Source: Enterobacter ludwigii
GTDB lineage: Bacteria > Pseudomonadota > Gammaproteobacteria > Enterobacterales > Enterobacteriaceae
Direction: 5' to 3'
Assembly: GCF_001750725.1 (NCBI RefSeq)
Contig: NZ_CP017279.1
Location: forward strand, 2,356,001 to 2,420,000
DNA: 64,000 bases
Shown here: one piece after another, positions 1-10,365 of the stretch
Layout: each line of letters starts with the position of its first letter
How positions within the stretch are numbered: the first letter of the stretch is position 1
The notes under the pieces: generated by a model
Told to the model about the DNA's origin: nothing
The model's input: only the letters and a program-made list of their open reading frames with translations
Databases searched by the model: none
Translations under genes and position numbers: made by a program

Positions 1-1
1 G

Positions 2-61
2 TTCTTTGACCGCCTGCGGGTGCGTTTTTCGCGTAAAAACAGAACGACGGTAACCGAATAA
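2..61 (+). CDS. mdtC: MdtC multidrug efflux RND subunit, 3' end only
   Basis: Only the last 19 codons and the TAA stop are inside the window; they read FFDRLRVRFSRK followed by a short polar tail, the usual end of an RND inner-membrane pump. The stop at 59-61 directly abuts the mdtD ATG at 62, the arrangement of the E. coli mdtABCD-baeSR operon. The identity comes from this position and the FFDRLR tail, since the body of the protein lies upstream of the window. Confidence 0.8.
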   Translation, partial: FFDRLRVRFSRKNRTTVTE

Positions 62-1477
62 ATGACCGACCTCCCACGTCACGTACGCTGGCAGCTGTGG
101 ATTGTCGCCTTCGGCTTCTTTATGCAGTCGCTGGATACAACCATCGTCAATACCGCCCTCCCCTCGATGGCAAAAAGCCTGGGGGAGAGTCCGCTGCATA
201 TGCATATGGTGATTGTCTCCTATGTATTAACGGTGGCCGTTATGCTTCCGGCCAGCGGCTGGCTGGCGGACAAAGTGGGCGTGCGGAATATCTTTTTCAC
301 CGCCATCGTGCTGTTTACCACAGGCTCGCTGTTTTGCGCCCAGGCGAATACGCTGGATCAACTGGTGATGGCCCGCGCGTTACAGGGCATTGGCGGGGCG
401 ATGATGGTGCCTGTCGGGCGGCTGACGGTGATGAAGATTGTGCCCCGCGAGCAGTATATGGCCGCGATGACCTTCGTCACCCTGCCAGGCCAGGTCGGCC
501 CGCTGCTTGGCCCGGCGCTGGGCGGAGTGCTGGTGGAGTATGCCTCCTGGCACTGGATCTTCTTAATCAACCTGCCGGTGGGCATCATCGGCGCGATTGC
601 CACCCTGATGCTGATGCCTAACTACACCATGCAGACCCGGCGCTTTGATTTCCTGGGTTTTATCCTGCTGGCGGCGGGGATGGCGATGCTCACCCTCGCG
701 CTTGATGGCCAAAAAGGCCTCGGGATTTCCGCCCTGACGCTTGGCCTTCTGGTGGCGCTCGGCATTACCGCTATCCTGTGGTACCTCTGGCATGCCAGAG
801 GTAACGAGAGCGCGTTGTTCACGCTCGATCTGTTTAAAAACCCCACCTATCGTCTGGGCCTGTTCGGGAGCTTTGCCGGGCGCGTCGGCAGCGGCATGTT
901 GCCCTTTATGACGCCGGTCTTTTTGCAGATTGGAATGGGATTTTCACCGTTTCACGCCGGGTTGATGATGATCCCGATGGTACTTGGCAGCATGGGAATG
1001 AAACGCATCGTGGTGCAGGTGGTTAACCGTTTTGGTTATCGCCACGTCCTGGTTGCCGCGACGCTTGGGTTAGCCCTGGTGAGCCTGCTGTTTATGGCCG
1101 TGGCGCTGCTGGGCTGGTACTACGCGTTGCCGCTGGTGCTGTTCTGCCAGGGCATAATTAACTCTGTGCGCTTTTCGTCAATGAATACCCTGACGTTAAA
1201 AGCACTCCCGGATGACCTGGCGAGCAGCGGAAACAGCCTGCTGTCGATGATCATGCAGCTCTCCATGAGCGTAGGGGTGACCCTTGCCGGTTTACTGCTC
1301 GGCATGTACGGACAGCATCATCTCAGCGTCGACACGCCGGTCGCCCATCAGGTCTTTTTGTATACCTATCTCAGCATGGCGGTGATTATCGCCCTGCCCG
1401 CGTTCATCTTCGCCAGAGTGCCGGATGATACCCGTAAGAACGTCGTTATCCGACACGGCAAAAGGAGTGCACCATGA
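62..1477 (+). CDS. mdtD: MdtD, DHA2-type MFS transporter
   Basis: Inner-membrane major facilitator of 471 residues, the same length as E. coli MdtD (YegB). An [11 protein letters not shown] segment typical of the 14-helix drug/proton antiporters lies at residues 24-34, and the loop motif [12 protein letters not shown] at 66-77. The ATG follows the mdtC stop without a gap, and the stop overlaps the baeS start as ATGA, so it is cotranscribed with the MdtABC pump and the BaeSR system. In E. coli MdtD is not needed for MdtABC drug export and has been linked to citrate or iron-citrate efflux; its substrate here cannot be read from sequence. Confidence 0.93.
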   Translation: MTDLPRHVRWQLWIVAFGFFMQSLDTTIVNTALPSMAKSLGESPLHMHMVIVSYVLTVAVMLPASGWLADKVGVRNIFFTAIVLFTTGSLFCAQANTLDQLVMARALQGIGGAMMVPVGRLTVMKIVPREQYMAAMTFVTLPGQVGPLLGPALGGVLVEYASWHWIFLINLPVGIIGAIATLMLMPNYTMQTRRFDFLGFILLAAGMAMLTLALDGQKGLGISALTLGLLVALGITAILWYLWHARGNESALFTLDLFKNPTYRLGLFGSFAGRVGSGMLPFMTPVFLQIGMGFSPFHAGLMMIPMVLGSMGMKRIVVQVVNRFGYRHVLVAATLGLALVSLLFMAVALLGWYYALPLVLFCQGIINSVRFSSMNTLTLKALPDDLASSGNSLLSMIMQLSMSVGVTLAGLLLGMYGQHHLSVDTPVAHQVFLYTYLSMAVIIALPAFIFARVPDDTRKNVVIRHGKRSAP

Positions 1478-2877
1478 AATTCTGGCGTCCGGGCATTACC
1501 GGTAAACTCTTTGTGGCGATATTTGCCACCTGTATCGTGCTGCTGGTCACCATGCACTGGGCCGTGCGGGTCAGTTTCGAACGGGGTTTTATTGATTACA
1601 TCAAGCATGGAAATGAACAGCGTTTACAGGGGCTGAGCGATGCGCTGAGCGATCAGTATGCCCTGCACGGTAACTGGCGTTTTCTGCGCAATAACGACCG
1701 CTTCGTATTCCAGATCCTGCGCTCGCTTGAGCATGATACCGGTGACGATCGCTCGGGCCCCGGGATGCCGCCGCACGGCTGGCGCACCCAGTTCTGGGTG
1801 ATAGACCAGGATATGCGCGTACTGGTTGGCCCGCGCGCGCCCATTCCGCCAGATGGCACAAAGCGGGCGATCACAGTGAATAACGCCACCGTCGGCTGGG
1901 TGATCGCCTCGCCGGTTGAACGCCTGACGCGTAACACCGATATCAACTTTGATCGCCAGCAGCGCCGCACCAGCTGGTTGATTGTCGCGCTCTCCACCCT
2001 GCTGGCCGCGCTCGCGACCTTCCCGCTGGCCCGTGGCCTGCTCGCGCCGGTTAAACGGCTGGTGGAAGGGACGCATAAGCTGGCCGCCGGGGATTTCTCC
2101 ACCCGCGTCGATACCCGTAGCCAGGACGAACTCGGCAAGCTGGCGCAGGACTTTAACCAGCTCGCCAGCACCCTGGAAAAAAACCAGCAGATGCGACGCG
2201 ATTTTATGGCCGATATTTCCCATGAACTCCGCACGCCGCTGGCGGTGCTGCGCGGCGAACTGGAAGCTATCCAGGACGGCGTGCGTCAGTTCACTCCCGA
2301 ATCGGTGGCCTCGCTGCAGGCGGAAGTGGGCACGCTGACCAAACTGGTCGATGATCTCCACCAGCTCTCCATGTCAGACGAAGGCGCGCTGGCCTATCAG
2401 AAAGCGCCCGTCGATGTGATAAACGTGCTGGAGGTGGTAAGCGGTGCCTTCCGCGAGCGTTTCGCCAGCCGCAACCTGAAAATCGATCTCTCACTGCCTG
2501 ACAGCGCCGTGGTGTTTGGCGACAAAGACCGCCTGATGCAGCTGTTCAACAATCTGCTGGAAAATAGCCTGCGCTACACCGACAGCGGCGGTGGCCTGCA
2601 TATTTCCGGCAAACAAGAAAACGGACATTTTGCCCTGACCTTTGCGGATTCCGCTCCCGGCGTGCAGGATGCACAGCTGGAAAAACTGTTTGAGCGATTT
2701 TATCGCACCGAAGGCTCCCGCAATCGCGCCAGCGGCGGGTCCGGTCTGGGACTGGCGATTTGCGTAAACATCGTCGAGGCCCATAATGGCACGATCCGCG
2801 CCGCCCATTCGCCTTTTGGCGGGGTAAGCATTACAGTAGAGTTACCTCTGGAACGGGATTTATCGAGAGAAGCATGA
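1474..2877 (+). CDS. baeS: BaeS envelope-stress sensor histidine kinase
   Basis: Inner-membrane sensor kinase of 467 residues. It has a first membrane helix at about 10-32, a periplasmic sensing region, a second helix near 168-187, a HAMP linker, and a HisKA domain with [10 protein letters not shown] whose phosphorylated histidine is H250. The C-terminal ATPase domain carries an N box (LLENSLRYT) and a GSGLGLAI G box. It senses envelope damage and compounds such as indole in E. coli and phosphorylates BaeR. The start overlaps the mdtD stop and the stop overlaps the baeR start (ATGA both times), so translation is probably coupled along the operon. Confidence 0.95.
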   Translation: MKFWRPGITGKLFVAIFATCIVLLVTMHWAVRVSFERGFIDYIKHGNEQRLQGLSDALSDQYALHGNWRFLRNNDRFVFQILRSLEHDTGDDRSGPGMPPHGWRTQFWVIDQDMRVLVGPRAPIPPDGTKRAITVNNATVGWVIASPVERLTRNTDINFDRQQRRTSWLIVALSTLLAALATFPLARGLLAPVKRLVEGTHKLAAGDFSTRVDTRSQDELGKLAQDFNQLASTLEKNQQMRRDFMADISHELRTPLAVLRGELEAIQDGVRQFTPESVASLQAEVGTLTKLVDDLHQLSMSDEGALAYQKAPVDVINVLEVVSGAFRERFASRNLKIDLSLPDSAVVFGDKDRLMQLFNNLLENSLRYTDSGGGLHISGKQENGHFALTFADSAPGVQDAQLEKLFERFYRTEGSRNRASGGSGLGLAICVNIVEAHNGTIRAAHSPFGGVSITVELPLERDLSREA

Positions 2878-3596
2878 CCGAGTTACCGATTGACGAAAAC
2901 ACGCCACGCATTTTGATTGTCGAAGACGAGCCGAAGCTCGGGCAGTTACTGATCGACTATTTACGCGCGGCAAGCTATGCCCCCACGCTTATCAGCCATG
3001 GCGATCAGGTGCTGCCTTATGTGCGCCAGACGCCGCCGGACCTGATCCTGCTGGATCTGATGCTCCCCGGAACCGATGGCCTGACCCTGTGCCGGGAAAT
3101 TCGTCGCTTCTCAGACGTGCCGGTGGTGATGGTGACGGCGAAAATCGAAGAGATCGACCGCCTGCTGGGCCTCGAAATTGGCGCGGATGATTACATCTGC
3201 AAGCCATACAGCCCACGTGAAGTGGTCGCGCGCGTAAAAACCATTCTGCGCCGCTGTAAGCCCCATCGTGAACTGCAGGTACTGGACGCGGAAAGCCCAC
3301 TTATCGTCGATGAAAGCCGCTTCCAGGCGAGCTGGCGCGGCAAGCTGCTGGATCTCACCCCCGCCGAATTCCGCCTGTTGAAAACCCTCTCCCACGAGCC
3401 GGGGAAGGTCTTCTCCCGCGAGCAACTGCTGAACCGTCTGTATGATGATTACCGCGTCGTGACTGACCGTACCATCGACAGCCATATTAAGAACCTGCGC
3501 CGCAAGCTGGAAGCGCTCGATGCGGAGCAGTCATTTATCCGCGCGGTGTATGGCGTGGGATACCGATGGGAAGCCGATGCCTGCAGGATAGCCTGA
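2874..3596 (+). CDS. baeR: BaeR response regulator
   Basis: OmpR-family transcription factor of 240 residues. The receiver domain starts at about residue 11 with acidic residues in VEDE, the phospho-acceptor is D61 in LLDLMLPG, and the switch lysine follows in ICKPY. A winged-helix DNA-binding domain occupies about 135-230 ([34 protein letters not shown]). In E. coli it activates mdtABCD, acrD and spy. It is the last gene of the mdtABCD-baeSR operon and is followed within 20 bp by a terminator. Confidence 0.96.
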   Translation: MTELPIDENTPRILIVEDEPKLGQLLIDYLRAASYAPTLISHGDQVLPYVRQTPPDLILLDLMLPGTDGLTLCREIRRFSDVPVVMVTAKIEEIDRLLGLEIGADDYICKPYSPREVVARVKTILRRCKPHRELQVLDAESPLIVDESRFQASWRGKLLDLTPAEFRLLKTLSHEPGKVFSREQLLNRLYDDYRVVTDRTIDSHIKNLRRKLEALDAEQSFIRAVYGVGYRWEADACRIA

Positions 3597-3611
3597 GCAT
3601 TTAGCTTACCG

Positions 3612-3634
3612 AACCCGCCTGCTGGCGGGTTTTT
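3612..3634 (+). terminator. Rho-independent terminator after baeR
   Basis: An 8-bp GC-rich stem (AACCCGCC pairing with GGCGGGTT, TGCT loop) runs into a short T tract. It lies 15 bp after the baeR stop and should end the mdtABCD-baeSR transcript. Confidence 0.85.
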
Positions 3635-3731
3635 CAATTCTGGAAAGCAACGAAGAATCAACCATACTCACATTACCGGTTCGCTTATTGATAACTGGTG
3701 CAGATAATTCCACTTCGTTCAAGGAGTTCCT

Positions 3732-4064
3732 ATGTCTGGTTGGTTCGAGTTAAACAAAAGCAGTGATGGGCAGTTCAGGTTTGTTCTCAAAGCAGGAAAC
3801 GGAGAAACGATCCTGACCAGTGAGCTTTACACCACCAAAAATTCCGCCGAAAACGGTATCGCCTCCGTTCGCACCAATAGCCCTTCTGATGAACGTTATG
3901 AGAAGAAAGTGGCCACCAACGGTAAATTCCACTTCAATCTGAAGGCTGGGAATCATCAGGTTATTGGCAGCAGCCAGATGTATGCCTCGGAACAGTCGCG
4001 AGATAAAGGCATCGCGTCGGTCAAAACTAACGGTTCAAGCCAGACGGTAAAAGACAATACCTGA
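3732..4064 (+). CDS. yegP: YegP family (DUF1508) protein
   Basis: Small soluble protein of 110 residues made of two tandem copies of the YegP/DUF1508 fold. The repeats are about residues 3-50 (GWFELNKSSDGQFRFVLKAG, then ENGIASVRTNS) and 54-103 (KFHFNLKAGNHQVIGSSQMY, then DKGIASVKTNG). An AAGGAG ribosome site precedes the ATG. The family is widespread in bacteria, and no biochemical activity is firmly assigned. It stands alone between the baeR terminator and trhP, on the same strand. Confidence 0.92.
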   Translation: MSGWFELNKSSDGQFRFVLKAGNGETILTSELYTTKNSAENGIASVRTNSPSDERYEKKVATNGKFHFNLKAGNHQVIGSSQMYASEQSRDKGIASVKTNGSSQTVKDNT

Positions 4065-4076
4065 CGACACGCATCC

Positions 4077-4104
4077 GGCCGGGTTAGCGATGGTACGACC
4101 CGGC
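4077..4104. repeat. REP-like imperfect palindrome
   Basis: The stretch GGCCGGGTTAGCG...CGACCCGGC forms an imperfect GC-rich hairpin of the enterobacterial REP type just after yegP. It could also serve as a transcript 3' end. Only the pairing is visible. Confidence 0.45.
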
Positions 4105-4218
4105 GCTTTACCTCCCTGTCCCTCAGCGCTACAATGCCCGCCCTTAAAGTGGGGGATCTCCCCTTACCGCTGCACCTGGTGCATGCGGATCTGACCTGTC
4201 ATCAGAACGAGAACAAAC

Positions 4219-5580
4219 ATGTTTAAACCGGAACTCCTTTCCCCGGCGGGAACGCTGCAAAATATGCGTTACGCTTTCGCCTATGGCGCTGACGCCGTCT
4301 ATGCTGGCCAGCCGCGCTACTCGCTGCGCGTGCGTAACAATGAATTCAACCACGAGAACCTGCAGCTCGGCATTAACGAAGCACATGCCCTGGGCAAAAA
4401 ATTCTACGTGGTGGTCAACATTGCGCCGCATAACGCCAAGTTGAAAACGTTCATCCGCGATCTGAAGCCGGTGGTTGATATGGGACCGGACGCGCTGATC
4501 ATGTCGGACCCGGGTTTAATCATGCTGGTTCGGGAGAACTTCCCGGAGATGGATATTCACCTCTCCGTTCAGGCCAACGCCGTTAACTGGGCAACGGTGA
4601 AATTCTGGAAACAGATGGGGTTGACCCGCGTCATTCTGTCTCGTGAACTTTCGCTGGAAGAGATTGAAGAAATCCGCACGCAGGTGCCGGATATGGAAAT
4701 CGAAATCTTCGTTCACGGCGCGCTGTGCATGGCCTACTCCGGTCGTTGCCTGCTCTCGGGATACATCAACAAGCGTGACCCGAACCAGGGTACCTGCACC
4801 AACGCCTGCCGCTGGGAATATAACGTTCAGGAAGGCAAAGAAGACGACATCGGCAATATCGTCCACAAACATGAGCCGATCCCGGTGACCAACGTGGAGC
4901 CAACCTTAGGCATCGGCGCGCCAACTGACAGCGTGTTCATGATTGAAGAGGCCAAACGTCCGGGTGAGTACATGACCGCCTTTGAAGACGAGCATGGCAC
5001 TTACATCATGAACTCCAAAGACCTGCGTGCGATTGCGCACGTTGAGCGTCTGACGCAGATGGGCGTGCATTCCCTGAAAATTGAAGGCCGTACCAAGTCC
5101 TACTACTACTGCGCGCGTACTGCTCAGGTGTACCGTAAAGCCATCGACGATGCCGCTGCCGGCAAGCCGTTCGATACCAGCCTGCTGGAAACCCTGGAAG
5201 GCCTGGCGCATCGCGGTTATACCGAAGGCTTCCTGCGTCGTCACACCCATGACGATTACCAGAACTACGAACATGGCTATTCCGTTTCCGAGCGCCAGCA
5301 GTTTGTCGGTGATTTTACCGGTGAGCGCAAAGGTGCGCTGGCCGCCGTGGCGGTGAAGAACAAATTCACCAAAGGCGACAGCCTGGAGTTGATGACCCCG
5401 CAGGGCAACATGAACTTCACCCTGGAACATCTGGAAAACGGTAAAGGCGAAGCAATTGACGTGGCGCCAGGCAACGGCCATACCGTCTGGCTGCCGGTAC
5501 CCGAAGAAGTGGAGCTGGAGTTTGCGCTGCTGATGCGTAATTTCAACGGTGAAAGTACCCGTAACCCGCACAGTAAATAG
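4219..5580 (+). CDS. trhP: TrhP (YegQ), tRNA uridine-34 hydroxylation protein
   Basis: Peptidase U32-family protein of 453 residues, equal in length to E. coli YegQ, now named TrhP. It makes 5-hydroxyuridine at tRNA wobble position 34 by the prephenate-dependent route, a precursor of cmo5U/mcmo5U. The family's cysteine cluster, thought to bind an iron-sulfur centre, is present as C170, C177, C193 and C197 within the segment ALCMAYSGRCLLSGYINKR and the following QGTCTNACRWEY. The U32 signature around EIFVHGALCMAYSG is intact. The gene is monocistronic and is followed by the divergent regulatory region of cyaR. Confidence 0.94.
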   Translation: MFKPELLSPAGTLQNMRYAFAYGADAVYAGQPRYSLRVRNNEFNHENLQLGINEAHALGKKFYVVVNIAPHNAKLKTFIRDLKPVVDMGPDALIMSDPGLIMLVRENFPEMDIHLSVQANAVNWATVKFWKQMGLTRVILSRELSLEEIEEIRTQVPDMEIEIFVHGALCMAYSGRCLLSGYINKRDPNQGTCTNACRWEYNVQEGKEDDIGNIVHKHEPIPVTNVEPTLGIGAPTDSVFMIEEAKRPGEYMTAFEDEHGTYIMNSKDLRAIAHVERLTQMGVHSLKIEGRTKSYYYCARTAQVYRKAIDDAAAGKPFDTSLLETLEGLAHRGYTEGFLRRHTHDDYQNYEHGYSVSERQQFVGDFTGERKGALAAVAVKNKFTKGDSLELMTPQGNMNFTLEHLENGKGEAIDVAPGNGHTVWLPVPEEVELEFALLMRNFNGESTRNPHSK

Positions 5581-5615
5581 TCAAGCAGGGAAATTTTTTC
5601 GCGCTGGGATAATTC

Positions 5616-5658
5616 TTAGAATCGGATCACATACCGCTTCGTTCAATACGGGTATTAT
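5616..5658 (+). promoter_or_regulatory. CRP site and -10 box of the cyaR promoter
   Basis: TTAGA-N6-TCACA at 5616-5631 is a CRP site with a perfect right half. It is centred at 5623.5, which is -41.5 from the inferred RNA start at 5665. A -10 box TATTAT lies at 5653-5658. This is a class II CRP arrangement and agrees with the known cAMP-CRP activation of cyaR in E. coli. Confidence 0.8.
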
Positions 5659-5664
5659 CCCCCC

Positions 5665-5750
5665 GCTGAAAAACATAACCCATAAATGCTAGCTGTACCA
5701 GGAACCACCTCCTTAGCCTGCGTAATCTCCCTTACGCGGGCTTATTTTTT
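5665..5750 (+). ncRNA. cyaR: CyaR small regulatory RNA
   Basis: An 86-nt segment nearly identical to E. coli CyaR (RyeE), in the same place just downstream of yegQ. It starts GCTGAAAAACATAACCCATA, contains the CCAGGAACCACCTCC seed region that base-pairs with ompX, nadE, luxS and yqaE leaders in E. coli, and ends in a terminator hairpin (AGCCTGCGTAA...TTACGCGGGCT) with six or more Ts. One A is missing from the CATAAAATG stretch compared with the K-12 sequence as recalled. It is Hfq-dependent and CRP-activated in E. coli. It contains no convincing coding sequence. Confidence 0.93.
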
Positions 5751-5828
5751 CCCTTTCATCCTGTTCTTACCCGCTTTCTTCCTCCCTGCTATACACTCTT
5801 ACTAACGCTAAAAAAGGGAGCAGCGCGG

Positions 5829-6728
5829 ATGGCAATCTATCCAGACAGTTTATTGATTCTCAATGGCAAAAGTGCGGGCAACGATTTGTTGCGCCAGGCA
5901 GTGATGGATTTGCGTGAAGACGGTGCGCGTATACACGTACGAGTGACGTGGGAAAAAGGTGATGCGGCACGCTATATCGACGAAGGCCTGAAGCTCGGGG
6001 TCGAAACCATTATTTCTGGCGGGGGCGATGGCACCATTAATGAAATTGCTGGCGCTCTGATAGATCTTCCTGCAACCGACCGCCCGGTGATGGGCATTTT
6101 GCCGCTCGGTACGGCCAACGATTTCGCCACCAGCGCCGGCATCCCCGAAGAACTGGGAAAAGCCCTGCAGCTGGCTATCCTCGGCAAAGCCACCGCCGTG
6201 GATATTGCTCAGGTGAATGAAAAAACCTGTTTTATTAATATGGCGACCGGTGGATTCGGGACGCGCATTACCAGCGAAACCCCTGAAAAGCTGAAGGCAG
6301 CGCTGGGCGGCGTCTCGTATCTGATCCATGGCCTGATGCGTATGGATACCCTGAAGCCGGACCGCTGTGAGATTCACGGCGAGAACTTTCAGTGGCAGGG
6401 TGATGCGCTGGTGATTGGTATCGGCAATGGCCGTCAGGCCGGTGGCGGACAGCAGTTATGCCCGGAGGCGCTGATCAATGATGGTCAGTTACAGCTGCGT
6501 ATTTTCACGGGTGATGGCCTGCTGCCTGCGCTGTTTACCACCCTGACCCAGCCAGAGGAGAGCCCGAATATTATTGCCGGTAAATCCGCGTGGTTTGAAG
6601 TGAATGCCCCACACGGCATGACGTTTAATCTTGACGGAGAGCCGCTGAGCGGGAAGCAGTTCCGCATTGAGGTGTTACCGGGCGCGCTACAGTGCCGGCT
6701 GCCACCGGACTGCCAGCTTCTGCGTTGA
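5829..6728 (+). CDS. yegS: YegS lipid kinase
   Basis: Diacylglycerol-kinase-like enzyme of 299 residues, the length of E. coli YegS, which phosphorylates phosphatidylglycerol in vitro. The nucleotide-binding GGGDGTINE motif lies at about 64-72 and is followed by the LGTANDFA segment at about 97-104; both are hallmarks of the DAGK catalytic domain. A beta-rich C-terminal domain ends with the NLDGEPL motif. A GGAG ribosome site precedes the ATG. The enzyme is soluble or membrane-associated; its physiological substrate is not settled. Confidence 0.94.
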   Translation: MAIYPDSLLILNGKSAGNDLLRQAVMDLREDGARIHVRVTWEKGDAARYIDEGLKLGVETIISGGGDGTINEIAGALIDLPATDRPVMGILPLGTANDFATSAGIPEELGKALQLAILGKATAVDIAQVNEKTCFINMATGGFGTRITSETPEKLKAALGGVSYLIHGLMRMDTLKPDRCEIHGENFQWQGDALVIGIGNGRQAGGGQQLCPEALINDGQLQLRIFTGDGLLPALFTTLTQPEESPNIIAGKSAWFEVNAPHGMTFNLDGEPLSGKQFRIEVLPGALQCRLPPDCQLLR

Positions 6729-6734
6729 CAGTGT

Positions 6735-6764
6735 GGCCGGGCGGCGGTAACGCCTGACCCGGCC
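6735..6764. repeat. REP palindrome between yegS and fbaB
   Basis: GGCCGGGCGGCG-GTAA-CGCCTGACCCGGCC is a typical enterobacterial REP hairpin. It lies between the convergent genes yegS and fbaB and may protect both transcript ends. No T tract follows. Confidence 0.7.
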
Positions 6765-6782
6765 AGCGTTTTACAAAAAGTC

Positions 6783-7835
6783 TTAAGCGATAGTCACTTT
6801 GCTGTCCAGGTACACATCCTGCACGGCATTGATCAGCTTCACGCCGTCAGCCATCGATTTTTTAAACGCCTTACGGCCCAGGATCAGCCCCATACCGCCC
6901 GCGCGCTTATTGATAACCGCCGTGCGCACCGCATCGGAGAGATCGGTGTCGCCACCCGCCGCACCACCGGAGTTAATTAACCCGGCACGTCCCATATAGC
7001 AGTTCGCCAGCTGATAACGCACCAGGTCGATAGGGTTTTCGCTGGTCAGTTTGCTGTAGACCCGGTCATCGGTGTAACCGAAGTTTACCGCTTTATAACC
7101 GCCGTTATTTTCCGCCATCTTCTGCTTCACAATATCCGCGCCAATGGTCGCCGCCAGATGGTTCGCCTGGCCGGTCAGGTCGGCAGAAACGTGGTAGTCC
7201 ACTCCGTCTTTCTTAAATGCGGAGTTACGCAGATACGCCCACAGAACGGTGACCATACCCAGCTCATGCGCGCGTTCGAAGGCAGCAGAAATTTCTTCAA
7301 TCTGGCGACGTGACTGCTCAGAACCAAAGTAGATCGTCGCCCCGACCGCGACCGCGCCCATATTGAACGCCTGCTCTACGCTGGCGTAAAGCGTCTGATC
7401 GTATTCGGTCGGGTAGCTCAGGGTTTCGTTGTGATTCAGTTTGACGAGGAATGGAATGCGGTGGGCATAGCGACGCGATACGGAGGCCAGTACGCCATAG
7501 GTGGACGCCACGCAGTTACAGCCCGCTTCTATCGCCAGTTCGACGATGTTCTTCGGATCGAAATACAGCGGGTTCGCCGCAAAGGAGGCGCCCGCGGAGT
7601 GCTCAACGCCCTGGTCAACCGGCAGAATAGAAAGATAACCGGTTCCCCCCAGTCGGCCGGTATTATAGAGGGTCTGCATATTTCGCAGTACCGCAGGCGG
7701 ACGGTTGTTATCAACCATCACGCGGTCGACGTAATCGTGGCCAGGCAGATAAAGCTGGTCGGCTGGAATGGTCATACAACGATGCTGTAAAAGGCTGTCG
7801 GCGTCTTTGCCAAGCAACTGCGCAATATCAGTCAT
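6783..7835 (-). CDS. fbaB: Class I fructose-bisphosphate aldolase FbaB
   Basis: DhnA-type class I aldolase of 350 residues, equal to E. coli FbaB. It cleaves fructose-1,6-bisphosphate to dihydroxyacetone phosphate and glyceraldehyde-3-phosphate through a Schiff-base lysine, without metal. The segment ADIVKQKM near residue 237 contains the expected lysine; [12 protein letters not shown] near 65-76 and the glycine-rich phosphate-binding INSGGAAGG near 287-295 are characteristic. In E. coli it is made mainly during growth on gluconeogenic carbon. It is transcribed divergently from yegT across about 250 bp in which no clear operator was identified. Confidence 0.95.
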   Translation of the reverse strand: MTDIAQLLGKDADSLLQHRCMTIPADQLYLPGHDYVDRVMVDNNRPPAVLRNMQTLYNTGRLGGTGYLSILPVDQGVEHSAGASFAANPLYFDPKNIVELAIEAGCNCVASTYGVLASVSRRYAHRIPFLVKLNHNETLSYPTEYDQTLYASVEQAFNMGAVAVGATIYFGSEQSRRQIEEISAAFERAHELGMVTVLWAYLRNSAFKKDGVDYHVSADLTGQANHLAATIGADIVKQKMAENNGGYKAVNFGYTDDRVYSKLTSENPIDLVRYQLANCYMGRAGLINSGGAAGGDTDLSDAVRTAVINKRAGGMGLILGRKAFKKSMADGVKLINAVQDVYLDSKVTIA

Positions 7836-8086
7836 GTGATGCTCCCGTAAGCCCGACGTAATGTCGGTGAGTGTTTATCCAGACCCATAGCGTTATGGGC
7901 AGACTAAGCCTGGTACCGACTTAACAGATTTTCCACCATTTGCATTTTTTTTCAGCACAATCTGCTGGCTCGATTCGTGTACAACAAAACTGTTACATTG
8001 ATCAAACAATCACCGCAAAGGTATTTAAAAGGTATTATTAAGTGGTATGTTAAAGGCGTACCCTCTCTGACATGCAGGATTAAACA

Positions 8087-9364
8087 ATGAAAACGAAAGT
8101 CCAACTGTCATTCATGATGTTTGTTGAATGGTTTATCTGGGGCGCGTGGTTTGTACCGCTGTGGCTGTGGCTGAGCAAAAGCGGTTTTACCGCCGGGGAA
8201 ATTGGCTGGTCTTATGCCTGTACCGCGATTGCCGCGATCCTCTCCCCCATTCTGGTGGGTTCACTGACCGACCGCTTTTTCGCTGCGCAGAAAGTACTGG
8301 CCGTACTGATGTTCGCCGGTGCCATTGTGATGTACTTCGCCGCACAGCAAACCCAGTTCAGTACCTTTTTCCCGCTGCTGCTGATTTACTCCCTGACCTA
8401 TATGCCGACCATTGCGCTGACCAACAGTATTGCCTTCGCCAATGTGGATGATGTGGAGGCTGATTTCCCGCGTATCCGCGTGATGGGCACCCTTGGCTGG
8501 ATCGCCTCGGGACTGGCGTGCGGTTTTCTGCCGCAGATGATGGGCTATAACGACATTTCCGATACCAATATTCCGCTGCTGATGACGGCGGGCAGCTCCG
8601 CCCTGCTCGGTGTCTTTGCGCTGTTCCTGCCGAACACCCCGCCGAAGAGTACCGGCAAGATGGATTTCAAAGTCATGCTGGGGCTGGATGCGCTGATCCT
8701 GCTGCGCGATAAAAACTTCCTGGTGTTCTTCTTCTGCTCATTCCTGTTCGCGATGCCGCTGGCCTTTTATTACATCTTTGCCAACGGCTATCTCACCGAA
8801 GTGGGGATGAAAAACGCCACCGGCTGGATGACGCTCGGCCAGTTCTCCGAAATCTTCTTTATGCTGGCGCTGCCGTTCTTCACCAAACGCTTTGGTATTA
8901 AGAAGGTCTTGCTGCTGGGCCTGCTCACCGCCGCCATCCGCTATGGCTTCTTTGTTTACGGTGGTGCCGACCAGTACTTCACCTATGCCCTGCTGTTCCT
9001 CGGCATTCTGCTGCATGGCGTGAGCTACGACTTCTACTATGTGACCGCGTATATCTACGTGGATAAAAAAGCGCCGGTGCATATGCGCACCGCCGCACAA
9101 GGCCTGATTACGCTGTGCTGTCAGGGGTTTGGTAGCCTGTTAGGTTACCGCCTGGGCGGCGTGATGATGGAAAAAATGTTCGCATACAAAGAGCCGGTGA
9201 ATGGGTTGACCTTCAACTGGGCCGGAATGTGGGCATTCGGAGGGATCATGATTGCCGTGATCGCCGTGCTGTTTATGCTGTTTTTCCGCGAATCGGACAA
9301 AGAGATCACCGCAATTGAGGTGGTTGAAGGCGATACCGCGCTGACACGAGGGGAAGTTAAATGA
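8087..9364 (+). CDS. yegT: YegT nucleoside:H+ symporter-family transporter
   Basis: Inner-membrane transporter of 425 residues in the NHS family of the major facilitator superfamily (relatives NupG and XapB). About 12 hydrophobic helices are visible, starting with SFMMFVEWFIWGAWFVPLW, and the NHS-type GSLTDRFF loop sits after helix 2. It is the first gene of yegTUV and its stop overlaps the yegU start (ATGA). A nucleoside-like substrate is likely from the family, but none has been proven. Confidence 0.9.
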   Translation: MKTKVQLSFMMFVEWFIWGAWFVPLWLWLSKSGFTAGEIGWSYACTAIAAILSPILVGSLTDRFFAAQKVLAVLMFAGAIVMYFAAQQTQFSTFFPLLLIYSLTYMPTIALTNSIAFANVDDVEADFPRIRVMGTLGWIASGLACGFLPQMMGYNDISDTNIPLLMTAGSSALLGVFALFLPNTPPKSTGKMDFKVMLGLDALILLRDKNFLVFFFCSFLFAMPLAFYYIFANGYLTEVGMKNATGWMTLGQFSEIFFMLALPFFTKRFGIKKVLLLGLLTAAIRYGFFVYGGADQYFTYALLFLGILLHGVSYDFYYVTAYIYVDKKAPVHMRTAAQGLITLCCQGFGSLLGYRLGGVMMEKMFAYKEPVNGLTFNWAGMWAFGGIMIAVIAVLFMLFFRESDKEITAIEVVEGDTALTRGEVK

Positions 9365-10365
9365 AACAAGAACGTGTTCTCGGTGCCCTTTACGGGCAAG
9401 CGTTAGGGGATGCGATGGGCATGCCGTCGGAGCTTTGGCCGAGAAAGCGCGTCAAAGCACACTTCGGCTGGATCGACCGTTTTTTACCCGGACCGGCTGA
9501 AAATAACGCCGCCTGCTATTTTAAGCAGGCAGAATTCACCGACGATACGTCAATGGCGTTATGCCTGGCGGATGCGATTATCGAATGCGACGGGCAGATC
9601 AACGCAGATGTTATCGGCAAACATATTCTGCACTGGGCGGAATCGTTCGATGCGTTTAACAAGAATGTGTTAGGCCCGACATCGAAGATTGCGCTTAACG
9701 CCATTCGTGACGGCATGCCGGTCAGTGAACTGGAAAACAACGGCGTCACCAACGGTGCGGCGATGCGCGCCTCTCCTCTGGGCTGCCTGCTGCCGGCCAC
9801 GCGTCTGGAACACTTTGTCGCAGAGGTAGCGCTGGCCTCCAGCCCGACCCATAAATCCGACCTCGCGATTGCCGGCGCGGTGGTGATAGCCTGGGCAGTG
9901 TCGCGTGCCATTGACGGTGAACGCTGGCAGAACATCGTCGATGCCCTGCCAGGCATTGCCCGCTACGCACAGGAAGCGAAAACAACCACCTTCAGCGCAT
10001 CGCTGGCGGCACGGATTGAGCTCGCCCTTAAGACCGTGCGTGAAGCCAACGGCATCGATTCCGCCAGCGAGCAGGTTTACCAGCTTATTGGCGCGGGCAC
10101 CAGCACGCTTGAGTCGGTTCCAGCGGCGATTGCGATGGTCGAACTGGCAGGCACCGACCCGAACCGCTGCGCCATTTTGTGCGCCAACCTCGGCGGTGAT
10201 ACGGACACCATCGGCGCGATGGCGACGGCAATCTGCGGTGCGCTTCACGGCGTACAGGCGATTGACCCGGCGTACAAGGAGGAACTCGACGCCGTAAACC
10301 GCCTCGACTTTAACCACTACTGTGAAAAACTGCTGCACTTCCGGGAGCAAAGGGAGGGCGTATGA
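9361..10365 (+). CDS. yegU: YegU ADP-ribosylglycohydrolase-family protein
   Basis: Soluble protein of 334 residues in the ADP-ribosyl-glycohydrolase (ARH/DraG) superfamily. The family's magnesium-binding signatures are present: GQALGDAMGMPSE at about 11-23, FTDDTSMALC at about 59-68, and the C-terminal NLGGDTDTIGAMA near 276-288. It probably hydrolyses an N- or O-glycosidic bond to ribose. Tight overlap with a nucleoside-type transporter and a PfkB kinase suggests action on an imported ribosylated compound rather than on protein, but this is inference. Confidence 0.9.
   Translation: MKQERVLGALYGQALGDAMGMPSELWPRKRVKAHFGWIDRFLPGPAENNAACYFKQAEFTDDTSMALCLADAIIECDGQINADVIGKHILHWAESFDAFNKNVLGPTSKIALNAIRDGMPVSELENNGVTNGAAMRASPLGCLLPATRLEHFVAEVALASSPTHKSDLAIAGAVVIAWAVSRAIDGERWQNIVDALPGIARYAQEAKTTTFSASLAARIELALKTVREANGIDSASEQVYQLIGAGTSTLESVPAAIAMVELAGTDPNRCAILCANLGGDTDTIGAMATAICGALHGVQAIDPAYKEELDAVNRLDFNHYCEKLLHFREQREGV

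Noticed and set aside
7836..8086. FNR- or CRP-like site (TTGATCAAACAATCA) between fbaB and yegT
   Set aside because: The half-site spacing is wrong for both regulators; the match is probably chance.
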